Shown: one piece after another, positions 20,242 through 31,256 of the stretch
Layout of the letters: the number at the start of each line of letters is the position of its first letter
Position numbering within the stretch: the first letter of the stretch is position 1
Assembly: GCA_963575745.1 (NCBI GenBank)
Contig: CAUYUJ010016060.1
Coordinates: forward strand, 97,501-161,500
DNA length: 64,000 nt
Source of the DNA: Prorocentrum cordatum
Lineage: Eukaryota > Sar > Dinophyceae > Prorocentrales > Prorocentraceae
Direction of reading: 5' to 3'
The notes under the pieces: generated by a model
The model's input: the letters and a program-made list of their open reading frames with translations, nothing else
Told to the model about the DNA's origin: nothing
The model's database searches: none
Translations under genes and position numbers: made by a program

Positions 20242-23200
20242 GGGGGCGGCGGATCGAAGACGCCTACGGCGAATCACCGCCGCCCCCTGCCTTTTTGGAG
20301 ACGCCGATGTGGCCGAAAGTTGGATTAGAGCTTGGCCAAGCTATCGGACCATGAGTTCCCCGAGTCGGTTTGGAAAGCTTTCGGGGAACACATGGGAGAG
20401 AATGATTATGAGCAGGAAGAGGAAGAGGAAGAAATAGAGTAGGAGGATGAGGGTTGTCAGGAGTCTCTTGGGGCACCCTTGGGGTCTGTTGGGGGCTTCT
20501 TGGGGGCCTCTTCGAGGCCTCTTGGAGGCATCTTGGGGGCCTCCTTGGGCCTCTTGGGGGCCTTGGGGGGCTTCCTGGGGGTCTCTTTGGCCGTCTTAGG
20601 GCGTTCCTGGTCCGTCTGACGCCGTCTGGAGCCGTCTTGGGGGCCTCTCTGGGCCGTCTTGGGGCCCTCTTGGGGCGCTTCAGGGCCGTCTTGGAGGCCA
20701 TGTTGTGCGTCTTGGAGGCCTCTTGGGCCGTCTTGGGGCGCTCTTGGGGCCGTCTTGGGGGGCCCTTGGGCCGTCATAGGGCCTTCTTGGAGGCCTCTTG
20801 GGCGATCTTGGGGGCCTTTTGGGCCGTCGGAAGGCCGAAAAGAAGAAAACGCAAAAAACCTTCAAAAACCTAAGGAAAACCAATGATTTTGGCCTCTTCG
20901 GGCTCTCCTGGAGAACGTCTTGGAGGCCTCTTGGGCCATCTTGGAGGCATCTTGGGGCCATCTTGTCAGTCTTGGAGGGCATCTTGGGCCGTCTTGGAGG
21001 CATCTTGGAGCCATCTTACCCGTCTTGGAGGCCATCTTCGCCGTCTTGGAGGCATCTTGGAGGCCATCTTGGGCCATCTTGGCCGTCTTGGAGGCCATCT
21101 TGGGCCAAGTTGGGGCAACAAAAGCATTGACAGATGGATTTTCGGAAACTTGCGGGTGGCCGGCGGGACGGGCCGAAGCCCACTGGGGAGTTCTTTTAGA
21201 AAAAGAACCAAAACCAAAACCTGAATCGTCCAGCACGCCGTGCACCCCTGCAAGCAGGGGGCGGCGGATCGAAGACGCCTACGGCGAATCACCGCCGCCC
21301 CCTGCCTTTTTGGAAACGCCGATGTGGACGAAAGTTGGACTAGAGCTTGGCCAAGCTATCGGACCATGAGTTCCCCGAGTCGGTTTGGAAAGCTTTCGGG
21401 GAACACATGGGAGAGAATGATTATGAACAGGAAGAGGAAGAGGAAGAAATCGAGTAGGAGGATGAGGGTTGTTAGGAGTCTCTTGGGGCACCCTTGGGGT
21501 CTGTTGGGGGCTTCTTGGGGGCCTCTTCGAGGCCTCTTGGAGGCATTTGGGGGCCTCCTTGGGTCCTTGGGGCCTTTGGGGCCTCCTGGGGGTTCTCTTT
21601 TGGCCGTCTTGAGGCGTTACTGGTCCGTCATTGACGCCGTGTGGAGCGTCTTGGGGGCCTCTCTGGGCCGTCTTGGGGCCCTCTTGGGGCGCTTCAGGGC
21701 CGTCTTGGAGGCCATGTTGGGCGTCTTGGAGGCCTCTTGGGCCGTCTTGGGGCGCTCTTGGGGCCGTCTTGAGGGGCCCTTGGGCCGTCATAGGGCCTTC
21801 TTGGAGGCCTCTTGGGCGATCTTGGGGGCCTCTTGGGCCGTCGGAAGGCCGAAAAGAAGAAAACGCAACAAACCTTCAAAAACCTAAGGAAAACCAATGA
21901 TTTTGGCCTCTTCGGGCTCTCCTGGAGAACGTCTTGGAGGCATCTTGGGGCCATCTTGGCCGTCTTGGAGGGCATCTTGGGCCGTCTTGGAGGCATCTTG
22001 GAGCCATCTTACCCGTCTTGGAGGCCATCTTCGCCGTCTTGGAGGCATCTTGGAGGCCATCTTGGCCGTCTTGGAGGCCATCTTGGGCCAAGTTGGGGCA
22101 ACAAAGGCATTGACAGATGGATTTTCGGAAACTTGCGGGTGGCCGGAGGGACGGGCCGAAGCCCACTGGGGAGTTCTTTTAGAAAAAGAACCAAAACCAA
22201 AACCTGAAACATCCAGCACGCCGTGCACCCCTGCAAGCAGGGGGCGGCGGATCGAAGACGCCTACGGCGAATCACCGCCGCCCCCTGCCTTTTTGGAAAC
22301 GCCGATGTGGCCGAAAGTTGGACTAGAGCGTGGCCAAGCTATCGGACCATGAGTTCCCCGAGTCGGTTTGGAAAGCTTTCGGGGAACACATGGGAGAGAA
22401 TGATTATGAACAGGAAGAGGAAGAGGAAGAAATAGATTAGGAGGATGAGGGTTGTTAGGAGTCTCTTGGGGCACCCTTGGGGTCTGTTGGGGGCTTCTTG
22501 GGGGCCTCTTCGAGGCCTCTTGGAGGCATCTTGGGGGCCTCCTTGGGCCTCTTGGGGGCCTTTGGGGGCTTCATGGGGGTCTCTTTGGCCGTCTTAGGGC
22601 GTTCCTGGTCCGTCTGACGCCGTCTGGAGCCGTCTTGGGGGCCTCTCTGGGCCGTCTTGGGGCCCTCTTGGGGCGCTTCCAGAGGCCGTCTTGGAGGCCA
22701 TGTTGGCGTCTGGGAGGCCTCTTGGGCCGTCTTGGGGCGATCTTGGGGCCCGTCTTCGGGGGGCCCTGGGGCCTCATTAGGGCTTCTTGGGAGACGTCTT
22801 GGTCGAATCTGGGGCCGTCTGGGCCGTCGGAAGGCCGAAAAGAGAAAAAACGCAAAAAACCTTCAAAAACCTGAGGACAACCAATGATTTGGGCCTCTTC
22901 GGGCTCTCCTGGAGAACGTCTTGGAGGCCTCGTGGGCCATCTTGGAGGCATCTTGGGGCCATCTTGGCCGTCTTGGAGGGCATCTTGGGCCGTCTTGGAG
23001 GCATCTTGGAGCCATCTTACCCGTCTTGGAGGCCATCGTGGCCGTCTTGGAAGCATCTTGGAGGCCATCTTGGGCCATCTTGGCCGTCTTGGAGGCCATC
23101 TTGGGCCAAGTTGGGGCAACAAAGGCATTGACAGACGGATTTTGGGAAAAATACGGGTGGCCGGCGGGACGGGCCGAAGCCCATTGGGGAGTTCTTTTAG

Positions 23201-26200
23201 AAAAAGAACCAAAACCAAAACCTGAAACATCCAGCACGCCGTGCACCCCTGCAAGCAGGGGGCGGCGGATCGAAGACGCCTACGGCGAATCACCGCCGCC
23301 CCCTGCCTTTTTGGAGACGCCGATGTGGCCGAAAGTTGGATTAGAGCTTGGCCAAGCTATCGGACCATGAGTTCCCCGAGTCGGTTTGGAAAGCTTTCGG
23401 GGAACACATGGGAGAGAATGATTATGAACAGGAAGAGGAAGAGGAAGAAATAGAGTAGGAGGATGAGGTTTGTTAGGAGTCTCTTGGGGCACCCTTGGGG
23501 TCTGTTGGGGGCTTCTTGGGGGCCTCTTCGAGGCCTCTTGGAGGCATCTTGGCATCCTCCTGAACCATCTTCAAGCCCTTTGGGGGCTTCCTGGGGGTTC
23601 TCTTTGGCCGTCTTAGGGGCGTTCCTGGTCCGTTGACGCCGTCTGGGGGGGGGGGGAGCCGTCTTGGGGTCCTCCCTCTGGGCCGTCTTTGGAAGCTATC
23701 TGGGGGCGCTTCAGGGCCGTATGTTGGAGAGCCATGTTGGGCGTTTGGAGGCCTCTTGGGCTCGTCTGGGGGCTCTTGGGGCCGTCCTTGGGGGGCCCCT
23801 TGGGGCCGTCATAGGGCCTTCTTGGAGGCCTCTTGGGTGATTTTGGGGGCCTCTTGGGACGTAGGAAGGCCGAAAAGAAGAAAACGCAAAAAACATTCAA
23901 AAACCTATGGAAAACCAATGATTTTGGCCTCTTCGGGCTCTCCTGGAGAACGTCTTGGAGGCCTCTTGGGCCATCTTGGAGGCATCTTGGGGCCATCTTG
24001 GCCGACTTGGAGGGCATCTTGGGCCGTCTTGGAGGCATCTTGGAGCCATCTTACCCGTCTTGGAGGCCATCTTGGCCGTCTGGGAGGCATCTTGGAGGCC
24101 ATCTTGGGCCATCTTGGCCGTCTTGGAGGCCATCTTGGGCCAAGTTGGGGCAACAAAGGCATTGACAGACGGATTTTCGGAAATTTACGGGTGGCCGGCG
24201 GGACGGGCCGAAGCCCACTGGGGAGTTCTTTTAGAAAAAGAACCAAAACCAAAACTGAATCATCCAGCACGCCGTGCACCCCTGCAAATCGAAGACGCCT
24301 ACGGCGAATCACCGCCGCCCCCTGCCTTTTTGGAAACGCCGATGTGGCCGAAAGTTGGACTAGAGCTTGGCCAAGCTATCGGACCATGAGTTCCCCGAGT
24401 CGGTTTGGAAAGCTTTCGGGGAACACATGGACGAGAATTGATTATGAAAAGGAAGAGGAAGGGAAGAAATAGAGTAGCTGAGGATGGGGTTGTCAAGGAG
24501 CTCTTGGGGCACCTTGGGGTCTGTTGGGGGCTTCTTGGGGGCCTCTTCGAGGCCTCTTGGAGGCATCTTGGGGGCCTCCTTGGGCCTCTTGGGGGCCTTT
24601 GGGGGCTTCCTGGGGGTCTCTTTGGCCGTCTTAGGGCGTTCCTGGTCCGTCTGACGCCGTCTAGAGCCGTCTTGGGGGCCTCTCTGGGCCGTCTTGGGGC
24701 CCTCTTGGGGCGCTTCAGGGCCGTCTTGGAGGCCATGTTGGGCGTCTTGGAGGCCTCTTGGGCCGTCTTGGGGCGCTCTTGGGGCCGTCTTGGGGGGCCC
24801 TTGGGCCGTCATAGGGCCTTCTTGGAGGCCTATTGGGCGATCTTGGGGGCCTCTTGGGCCGTCGGAAGGCCGAAAAGAAGAAAACGCAAAAAAACTTCAA
24901 AAACCTAAGGAACACCAATGATTTTGGCCTCTTCGGGCTCTCCTGGAGAACGTCTTGGAGGCCTCTTGGGCCATCTTGGAGGCATCTTGGGGCCATCTTG
25001 GCCGTCTTGGAGGGCATCTTGGGCCGTCTTGGAGGCATCTTGGAACCATCTTACCCGTCTTGGAGGCCATCTTGGCCGTCTGGAGGCATCTTGGAGGCCA
25101 TCTTGGGCCATCTTGGCCGTCTTGGAGGCCATCTTGGGCCAAGTTGGGGCAACAAAGGCATTGACCGACGGATTTTGGGAAAATTACGGGTGGCCGGCGG
25201 GACGGGCCGAAGCCCACTGGGGAGTTCTTTTAGAAAAAGAACCAAAACCAAAACCTGAAACGTCCAGCACGCCGTGCACCCCTGTGGCAAGACCACAGGG
25301 GGCGGCGGATCGAAGACGCCTACGGCGAATCACCGCCGCCCCCTGCCTTTTTGGAAACGCCGATGTGGCCGAAAGTTGGACTAGAGCTTGGCCAAGCTAT
25401 CGGACAATGAGTTCCCCGAGTCGGTTTGGAAAGCTTTCGGGGAACACATGGGAGAGAATGATTATGAACAGGAAGAGGAAGAGGAAGAAATAGAGTAGGA
25501 GGATGAGGGTTGTTAGGAGTCTCTTGGGGCACCCTTGGGGTCTGTTGGGGGCTTCTTGGGGGCCTCTTCGAGGCCTCTTGGAGGCATCTTGGGGGCCTCC
25601 TTGGGCCTCTTGGGGGCCTTTGGGGGCTTCCTGGGGGTCTCTTTGGCCGTCTTAGGGCGTTCCTGGTCCGTCTGACGCCGTCTGGAGCCGTCTTGGGGGC
25701 CTCTCTGGGCCGTCTTGGGGCCCTCTTGGGGCGCTTCAGGGCCGTCTTGGAGGCCATGTTGGGCGTCTTGGAGGCCTCTTGGGCCGTCTTGGGGCGCTCT
25801 TGGGGCCGTCTTGGGGGGCCCTTGGGCCGTCATAGGGCCTTCTTGGAGGCCTCTTGGGCGATCTTGGGGGCCTCTTGGGCCGTCGGAAGGCCGAAAAGAA
25901 GAAAACGCAAAAAACCTTCAAAAACCTAAGGAAAACCAATGATTTTGGCCTCTTCGGGCTCTCCTGGAGAACGTCTTGGAGGCCTCTTGGGCCATCTTGG
26001 AGGCATCTTGGGGCCATCTTGGCCGTCTTGGAGGGCATCTTGGGCCGTCTTGGAGGCATCTTGGAGCCATCTTACCCGTCTTGGAGGCCATCTTGGCCGT
26101 CTGGGAGGCATCTTGGAGGCCATCTTGGGCCATCTTGGCCGTCTTGGAGGCCATCTTGGGCCAAGTTGGGGCAACAAAGGCATTGACAGACGGATTTTGG

Positions 26201-26325
26201 GAAAATTACGGGTGGCCGGCGGGACGGGCCGAAGCCCACTGGGGAGTTCTTTTAGAAAAAGAACCAAAACCAAAACCTGAAACGTCCAGCACGCCGTGCA
26301 CCCTTGCAAGCAGGGGGCGGCGGAT
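20242..26325. repeat. Higher-order tandem repeat, about 1.01-kb unit, about 6 copies
   Basis: Start points (hairpin block) at 20242, 21257, 22240, 23258, about 24280 and 25308, with a cut copy ending at 26325. The interval is 983-1031 bp. Each unit runs hairpin, CCGATGTGGCCGAAAGTTGG, TTCCCCGAGTCGGTTTGGAA, GGAAGAGGAAGAGGAAG, satellite, A-rich block, satellite, GGGGCAACAAAGGCATTGAC, AGAAAAAGAACCAAAACC, GCACGCCGTGCACCCCTG. Neighbours are nearly identical, pointing to recent amplification. Some units are scarred (23.5-23.8 kb has small indels). Confidence 0.95.
21254..21305. other. 14-bp GC hairpin of the 1-kb unit (representative)
   Basis: GCAGGGGGCGGCGG (21254-21267) pairs perfectly with CCGCCGCCCCCTGC (21292-21305) around a 24-base loop holding GAAGACGCCTACGGCGAATC. 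It is present in nearly all units and, shorter, at 18.3 kb. The fifth unit (24.28 kb) lacks the left arm. Confidence 0.85.
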
Positions 26326-26895
26326 CCTAGTGGCCTTCGGCCCATCCCGCCACCGCGCTTGGGTTGTGAGTCTGAGGCCTCGTGTACATGTGTTGGGGTG
26401 TCGTGGGGAGCCTCTCGGGGGCCTCCTGGAGTTTGGGCGTCTCTTGGGGGCCTCTTGGAGCCTCGTGGGGTATCTGTTGGGCCTCTTGGGCGCCTCTTGG
26501 GGCCTCTTGGCGGCCTCTTGGGACCTTCTGGGGGCTTCTCGGGGCACAAATATTGAATGTTCGGCGCGTGGTCCCCTGCTTGGGCCCCTCTTGGGGCCGT
26601 CTTGGGGCCCTCTTGGGCCGCCTTGAGCGCTTCTTGGGCCATCTTGGAGCCATCTCGGGACCCTCTTGGAGGCGTCTTGGGCTGTCTTGGGGCGGTCTTG
26701 GGAGCTCCTTGAGGCGTCTTGGAGCGTCGGACAGCCGAAAGTGCGAGAAGGCCAAAATCCTTCAAACACTGTTTTGTAAAATCTACGATTTGGGCCCCTT
26801 GGGGCTCTCTCGGGAGGCCTCTTGGAGCGCTCTTGGGGCCTCTTTGGGCGGTCTTGGTCCGTCTTGCAACCATCTTCGGGCGCCCTGGAGCACTC
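26326..26895. repeat. 12-bp satellite, end of the block
   Basis: The last 1-kb unit is cut at 26325, one or two bases past the hairpin's left arm, and passes into GGGGCCTCTTGG satellite with one diverged A-rich block (26728-26800, CCAAAATCCTTCAAACACTG). Confidence 0.85.
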
Positions 26896-27559
26896 TTGGC
26901 CTCAGCAATGCGAGTATGGCTGAATCTGCACAGGTTTATGGCCTCGGGGACGGGAATATTGCGTAATGTACATGCTTTGTTCCCTTTGGGACGCAAGAAT
27001 TGCATAATGTACGAGGGTTTGTGGCCTCGGGGACGCGAACACTGCGTAATTGAAAAGGGGGTATGGCCTCGGGGGCGCGAATCTCATGTATTTTCACATG
27101 TCCCACGCTCCCATGAATTCAGAGAACGCGATCCCGGCGTGGTAACCGGGCGATTTGGGGCTCCCCCCGCTCGCGCGATCGTCAACAATCGACCATAGGA
27201 AGCAGAAAGTAAGACTGTAAAATTCGAGACTTGAAATTGCAACTGGCGCAGGGAGCCGCATACTTCGGCCTACAGCCTGGTGGCCCCACAAGGGGGCCCG
27301 CGGAGTTGGGGATGTGGTCCTGAAGTACGATGGGAACAACAGAAGACGAGGCAGGGAACGCGCGGGTGCGTCCTCACCTTATTAAACACCCCCGCGGCCG
27401 ATGTCTGACTGTGTGCCGATCGCCTTGCCGAGGGCCCACTGCCTCGCACGCTTCCTTGCGAGGTGGACGCCTCCGCCCAATCCTGCCTGCACGTCCGCGG
27501 CACCTGCCTGCGCGTCCGCAGCAGCAGAAGTCTAGGCATTCGAGTCCAGAGGTCTCGAA

Positions 27560-27604
27560 GGGCCTCCGCAGGAGGCCTCCCGCAGGGGCCTCCTGCGGAG
27601 GCCC
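27560..27604. other. 18-bp perfect hairpin
   Basis: GGGCCTCCGCAGGAGGCC (27560-27577) is the exact inverse of GGCCTCCTGCGGAGGCCC (27587-27604), with a 9-base loop. Related GGAGGCCCC words flank it. Confidence 0.8.
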
Positions 27605-27754
27605 CTTGCGGAGGCCCAACAGGCCAAGAAAGCACCCGATTTGTTGCTTGAATGGCTCATTGGCAATTGGTTTGGTATATCTGCTGGCTGGCTGGAGGTG
27701 CGTTTCCGCCTGCGCCGAGCGAGGGGGGGGAACTGAGAAGGGGCGGGGCTCGGA

Positions 27755-27870
27755 AGTCCCCTGGCCTTCTGAGAAGTTTTCTAAGCCTTCCCCGAAGACA
27801 CAGAAAACTGATCAGAAGGCGCGAGGGCTTCTGAGAAGTCCCGCCGCCTTCTGAGAAGGCCTCCTCCTTC
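27755..27870. repeat. CCTTCTGAGAAG short repeats
   Basis: GGCCTTCTGAGAAG, GGGCTTCTGAGAAG and CGCCTTCTGAGAAGGCC occur within about 100 bp, plus partial copies. CTTCTGAGAAG is nearly palindromic. Confidence 0.6.
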
Positions 27871-28489
27871 TCACTTCCCCACCTCGCTCGCCTCCGATGC
27901 ATGAGAAGTGGTGGCCTCGGGAGCGCGCTTCCCCTACAATTTACAAGGGCTCGACGCTTCGGGGACGCCCACGTCCAGCTGTTTGCGAGGATGGTTGGCC
28001 CCAAGCCCCGAGCCTAATTCTCAGTAAGCGCCTGGGGGCCGAGCCCCCGAACACTGGAAGATCACAGTTTCTCTGCTCTGAAGAAGGGGTGGCGCTTTGG
28101 GGCAGCCTCCGTGGGGTGGTTTCGTGGCCTCGGCAGCGCCAACGCGTAGCAATTTGCCAGGGGTTGCGGCTTCAAAGACGCACTCGTGTCATGTGCACCA
28201 GGGGTTGCGTGCTCGGGCTTCGGGAGCGCGAGTCTGGCGTAATGTACCAAGGATTGGCTTAGATTGGGAGCGCGAATCTGGCATAGCTTACGAGAGATTG
28301 TGGTTGGGGAGCCCGAGCCTGGCGCAATCTGCTAGGGACGATGGCTTGTGGAGCGCGGTTCTGAGGTAATGTTTCGTGGGATTGTGACCTCAGGGGCGCG
28401 AGTCTTGATGCAGTTCACTGGCGTTTGTAAATCGGGGAGGACGAGCACGGCATAAGTTTCACATCGTGTTTTGGGGACCGCGAAGTTGG

Positions 28490-28680
28490 TGTATAGTCAA
28501 CCCGCACGGTAAGGATGGGCAATCGTCCCAAGGGTACTTTTGCATCCTTGCCTCCTCGGTCCATCCTTGGCAACTTGCGTTGGCCGCGCCCCGCTCGAAA
28601 AGCTTCGAAATGGCCTTCCAAGGCCCTTGCATCCTCATCGTGCATCCTTATGATACGGGTCGACTGTAACTTACAAGCGG
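28490..28680 (-). repeat. Dispersed repeat fragment (also near 45550 and 47395)
   Basis: The minus strand reads CCCGTATCATAAGGATGCAC, AGGGCCTTGGAAGGCCAT, GGCAAGGATGCAAAAGTACC and CCTTGGGACGATTGCCCAT. The first half matches 45553-45615 and the second 47391-47472, both on the plus strand. Confidence 0.55.
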
Positions 28681-29259
28681 ATGTGTCTTGAGAAGCGCGA
28701 GTGTGGTGCAGTTTGTTTTGACTTGTAGCTTGGGGAGCGCGATTTTGGCGTGCTTTGCTGGGGATTGTGGTTTGGGGAGTGCAAGTTGACGTGAATTATA
28801 AGGGGGCATGGTTTGGGGAGCGCGAGTTTGGCGTAATGTACTGAAGGTTCTTGTTTTGGGGAGCTCGAGTCTGGTGTACTTTACCAGGGCATGTGGCTTG
28901 AGAAACGCAAATCCCAGGTAACGTACGAAAGGTTACGGCGCTGGGAGCACAAATCCCTTGTCATTGACCAGGGATTGAGGCTTCGAGAGCGCTAACGCGA
29001 CGTAATTCACGAAGGATTATGGCCACGGGACACGAACGTGTTGTATTTTGAAAAGTCCCAGGGCCCTCCCAGCAGCGAAGAGTTTTTCGGGCTCCCCCCC
29101 TCACGTGGATTCAATTCACTACAACAGTGGAGCTCGAAAACTGAATATGTTCTTTATTATAGTTTGGGAATTTTGAAGCGGTGCAGGGAACGGGGAAGCT
29201 TCGCGTTCGCAACGTGAAAGCCCCGCAAGGGGTTGGGGCTGGTGTGTACAACAATGTGC

Positions 29260-29569
29260 ACAATAAATATACAATCATATGCCTATATAGCTATAGATGA
29301 GGACATACTTGTATACAAGTATGTACATATACATCAGCGTATAGACATACAGACACAAATAACTATATCTATACACCTACATATTTCTATACCGCACGCT
29401 TTTCGGCGATCTTCGATCCTCGAGTCTGGCCGCGTGTGTATCTGGCTTCCTGGCGATGGTCGTCGTCGTAGACCGACTCGACGGACGTCGACGACGACGA
29501 CGACGACGACGACGACGGACGACGGACGACGGACGACGGACGACGGACGACGGACGACGACGGACGACG

Positions 29570-29616
<47 letters not shown>

Positions 29617-29657
29617 ACGACGGACGACGGACGACGGACGACGGACGACGGACGACG

Positions 29658-29719
<62 letters not shown>

Positions 29720-29760
29720 ACGACGGACGACGGACGACGGACGACGCCGACGCCGAGGCC
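29260..29760. repeat. TA/CA-rich stretch then GAC trinucleotide tract
   Basis: 29270-29400 is rich in ATACA/TATAC words. 29484-29755 is GAC/GGACGAC repeat, giving Asp, Arg/Val and Thr runs in the six frames, followed by GAGGCC repeats to 29775. Confidence 0.92.
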
Positions 29761-29775
29761 GAGGCCGAGGCCGAG

Positions 29776-30215
29776 CAGGTTCGGCTCGGAACGAGAAATG
29801 TAAAAAGAAACGCCTTGGCTCTCAGCGCGCGGGCGCGCTGGCACCGCGGGCGGCGCCGCCGGTGCGCGCTCGCGCCCACCCTCGACAGCAGCTGGCGCCA
29901 CCAGCGCCGCCACGGCTCTCACCGCGAGGGCTTGTCGGTGGCGGCGCGCGCTCGCGCGCTGTCGCGCTGCGCATGCCATGCTCGGGGCGGGGCACGAGCC
30001 CCTCCTCGGCGGGAGCCCCTCCGGGAGCCCGCCGGCGCCGACCAGGGCCAGCTTGCCGGCGCGGGCGGCGCGCGAGAGGCGCCCTCAGAGGGCTTTCGGC
30101 GGCCCTCGGCGGCCTTCGGGTGCCTCTGACGACCTTCGGCGGCTTTCGGCGGCCCTCGGCGGCATCGGGGGCCTCTGGCAGCCACTGGCGGCCAAATCGC
30201 CCGAGATTCACCACC
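29776..30215. other. GC-rich stretch of uncertain nature
   Basis: Very GC-rich, open in several frames on both strands, with Ala/Arg/Gly/Pro content and no motif. 30080-30180 is a short CTTTCGGCGGCCCTCGGCGG repeat. It could hide an exon, but no single frame is favoured. Confidence 0.35.
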
Positions 30216-30612
30216 AGGTGTTTGCGAGGGATCGTGGCCCTCGGAGCGCGGGCGCAGCGTAATTTACAACGGGTCGGGGCCTTGGGAGCTCGGACGCAAT
30301 GTAATTTACGAAGGATCGTAGCCCTTGGAGCGCGGGCGCAGCGTAAAATATAAGAGATCGGGGCCCTGGGGGCTTGGACGCAGCGTAATTTACAAGGGGT
30401 CGGGGCCCTGGGAGCGCGGACGCAGCGTAATTTACAAAGGGTCGGGGCCCTGGAGCGCGACCCCAGTGTAATTTACGAGGGATCGTGGCCCTGGGAGCGC
30501 GGACGCAGCGTAATTTACAAGGAGTCGGGGCCTTGGGAGCGCGACCCCAGTGTAATTTAAGAGGGATCGCGGCAGTGGGAGCGCGGACCTTGCGTAATTT
30601 GCAAAGGATCGT
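30216..30612. repeat. 42-bp tandem array
   Basis: Unit GCAGCGTAATTTACAAGG then GGTCGGGGCCCTGGGAGCGC and GGAC, 42 bp, about 9 copies. The period is a multiple of three, so one frame gives a 14-residue repeat (GARTQRNLRGIVAL), but the other frames and strand are equally open. Confidence 0.9.
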
Positions 30613-30624
30613 GGCCCGCCACCC

Positions 30625-31090
30625 AGGGGGTGTCTAAGATGTAGGTCCCGCGCTGGAACCACGTGTTGTCACGTGCCCAGGTCGCCCAGAGGATGTATCT
30701 AACATGGTGGCCCCCTGCTGGAAGCGCGTGTTTCCACGTGTCCACGCCACTCAGGGGGGTATCTAACATGGTGGTCCTGAGCTGGAACCGCGTGCTTTTA
30801 CTTGTCCAAGCCACCCATGAGGTATCTAACATGGTGGTCCCGAGCTGGAACCACGTGTTTTCACGTGCCCAGGCCACCCAGGGGGTATCCAACATGGTGG
30901 TCCCGCGCTGGAACCACGTGTTTTCACGTGTGCAGGCCACCCAGGTGAGTATCTAACATGGTGGTCCCGAGCTCCAACCGCGTGTTTTCACGTGTCCACG
31001 CCACCCAGGAGGGTATCTAACATGGTGGTCCCGAGCTGGAACCACATGTTTTCACATGTCCAGGCCACCCAGGTGAGTATCTAGCATGAA
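30625..31090. repeat. 62-65-bp tandem array with CACGTG motifs
   Basis: Unit: GGTATCTAACATGGTGG, TCCCGAGCTGGAACC, ACGTGTTTTCACGTGTCC, AGGCCACCCAGG. About 7 copies. Each unit can form CACGTG-TTTT-CACGTG, an inverted repeat with E-box cores. Confidence 0.9.
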
Positions 31091-31147
31091 TTTCCTGGAT
31101 CCTTATTGGGACCCGGAACGGAACGTCGAGAGTTGATTCCCAACCCT

Positions 31148-31256
31148 CCTGCGTTGGGTTCTCGTTTTGAATAGAGCACTGCTCGCGCGTCTCCTTCCTT
31201 ACTTTCTTCTTTCCCGCCCCTCTCATCCCCCTTGCCTTTTGCCTCGCTCGTCGCTG
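31148..31256 (+). other. Array leader 3 plus pyrimidine tract
   Basis: CCTGCGTTGGGTTCTCGTTT then TGAATAGAGCAC and GCTCGCGCGTC, a diverged form of leaders 1 and 2, followed by a C/T tract to about 31250. Confidence 0.6.

Larger units (their letters stand above)
26896..29060. repeat. Degenerate relatives of the 42-bp repeat
   Basis: Diverged copies of TGG.CTCGGGGACGCGAA..TGCGTAATGTAC.AGGG occur at 26930-27090, then at irregular spacing (27910-28450 and 28690-29050) as TTGGGGAGCGCGAGT.TGGCGTAATGTAC. The stretch 27130-27900 between them carries no clear repeat except the two items listed separately. No gene is supported. Confidence 0.65.

Noticed and set aside
20880-25945. Spliced-leader-like words CAATGATTTTGGCCTC in the satellite block
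   Set aside because: They lack the 3' GCTCAAG and are part of the A-rich block in every unit; resemblance to the leader is short and expected by chance.
15520-26895. Long open frames giving LLGRLGGLLGRLG or RPPRRPKRPPRR proteins
   Set aside because: The 12-bp satellite contains no stop in most frames, so both strands are open at once; sequence follows the repeat, not codon choice.
15520-26895. CCATCTTGG resembles a YY1 binding site
   Set aside because: The match follows from the satellite monomer itself, and there is no evidence for such a factor acting in this organism.
29484-29755. Poly-Asp or poly-Thr protein
   Set aside because: Pure GAC trinucleotide repeat, open in all six frames.
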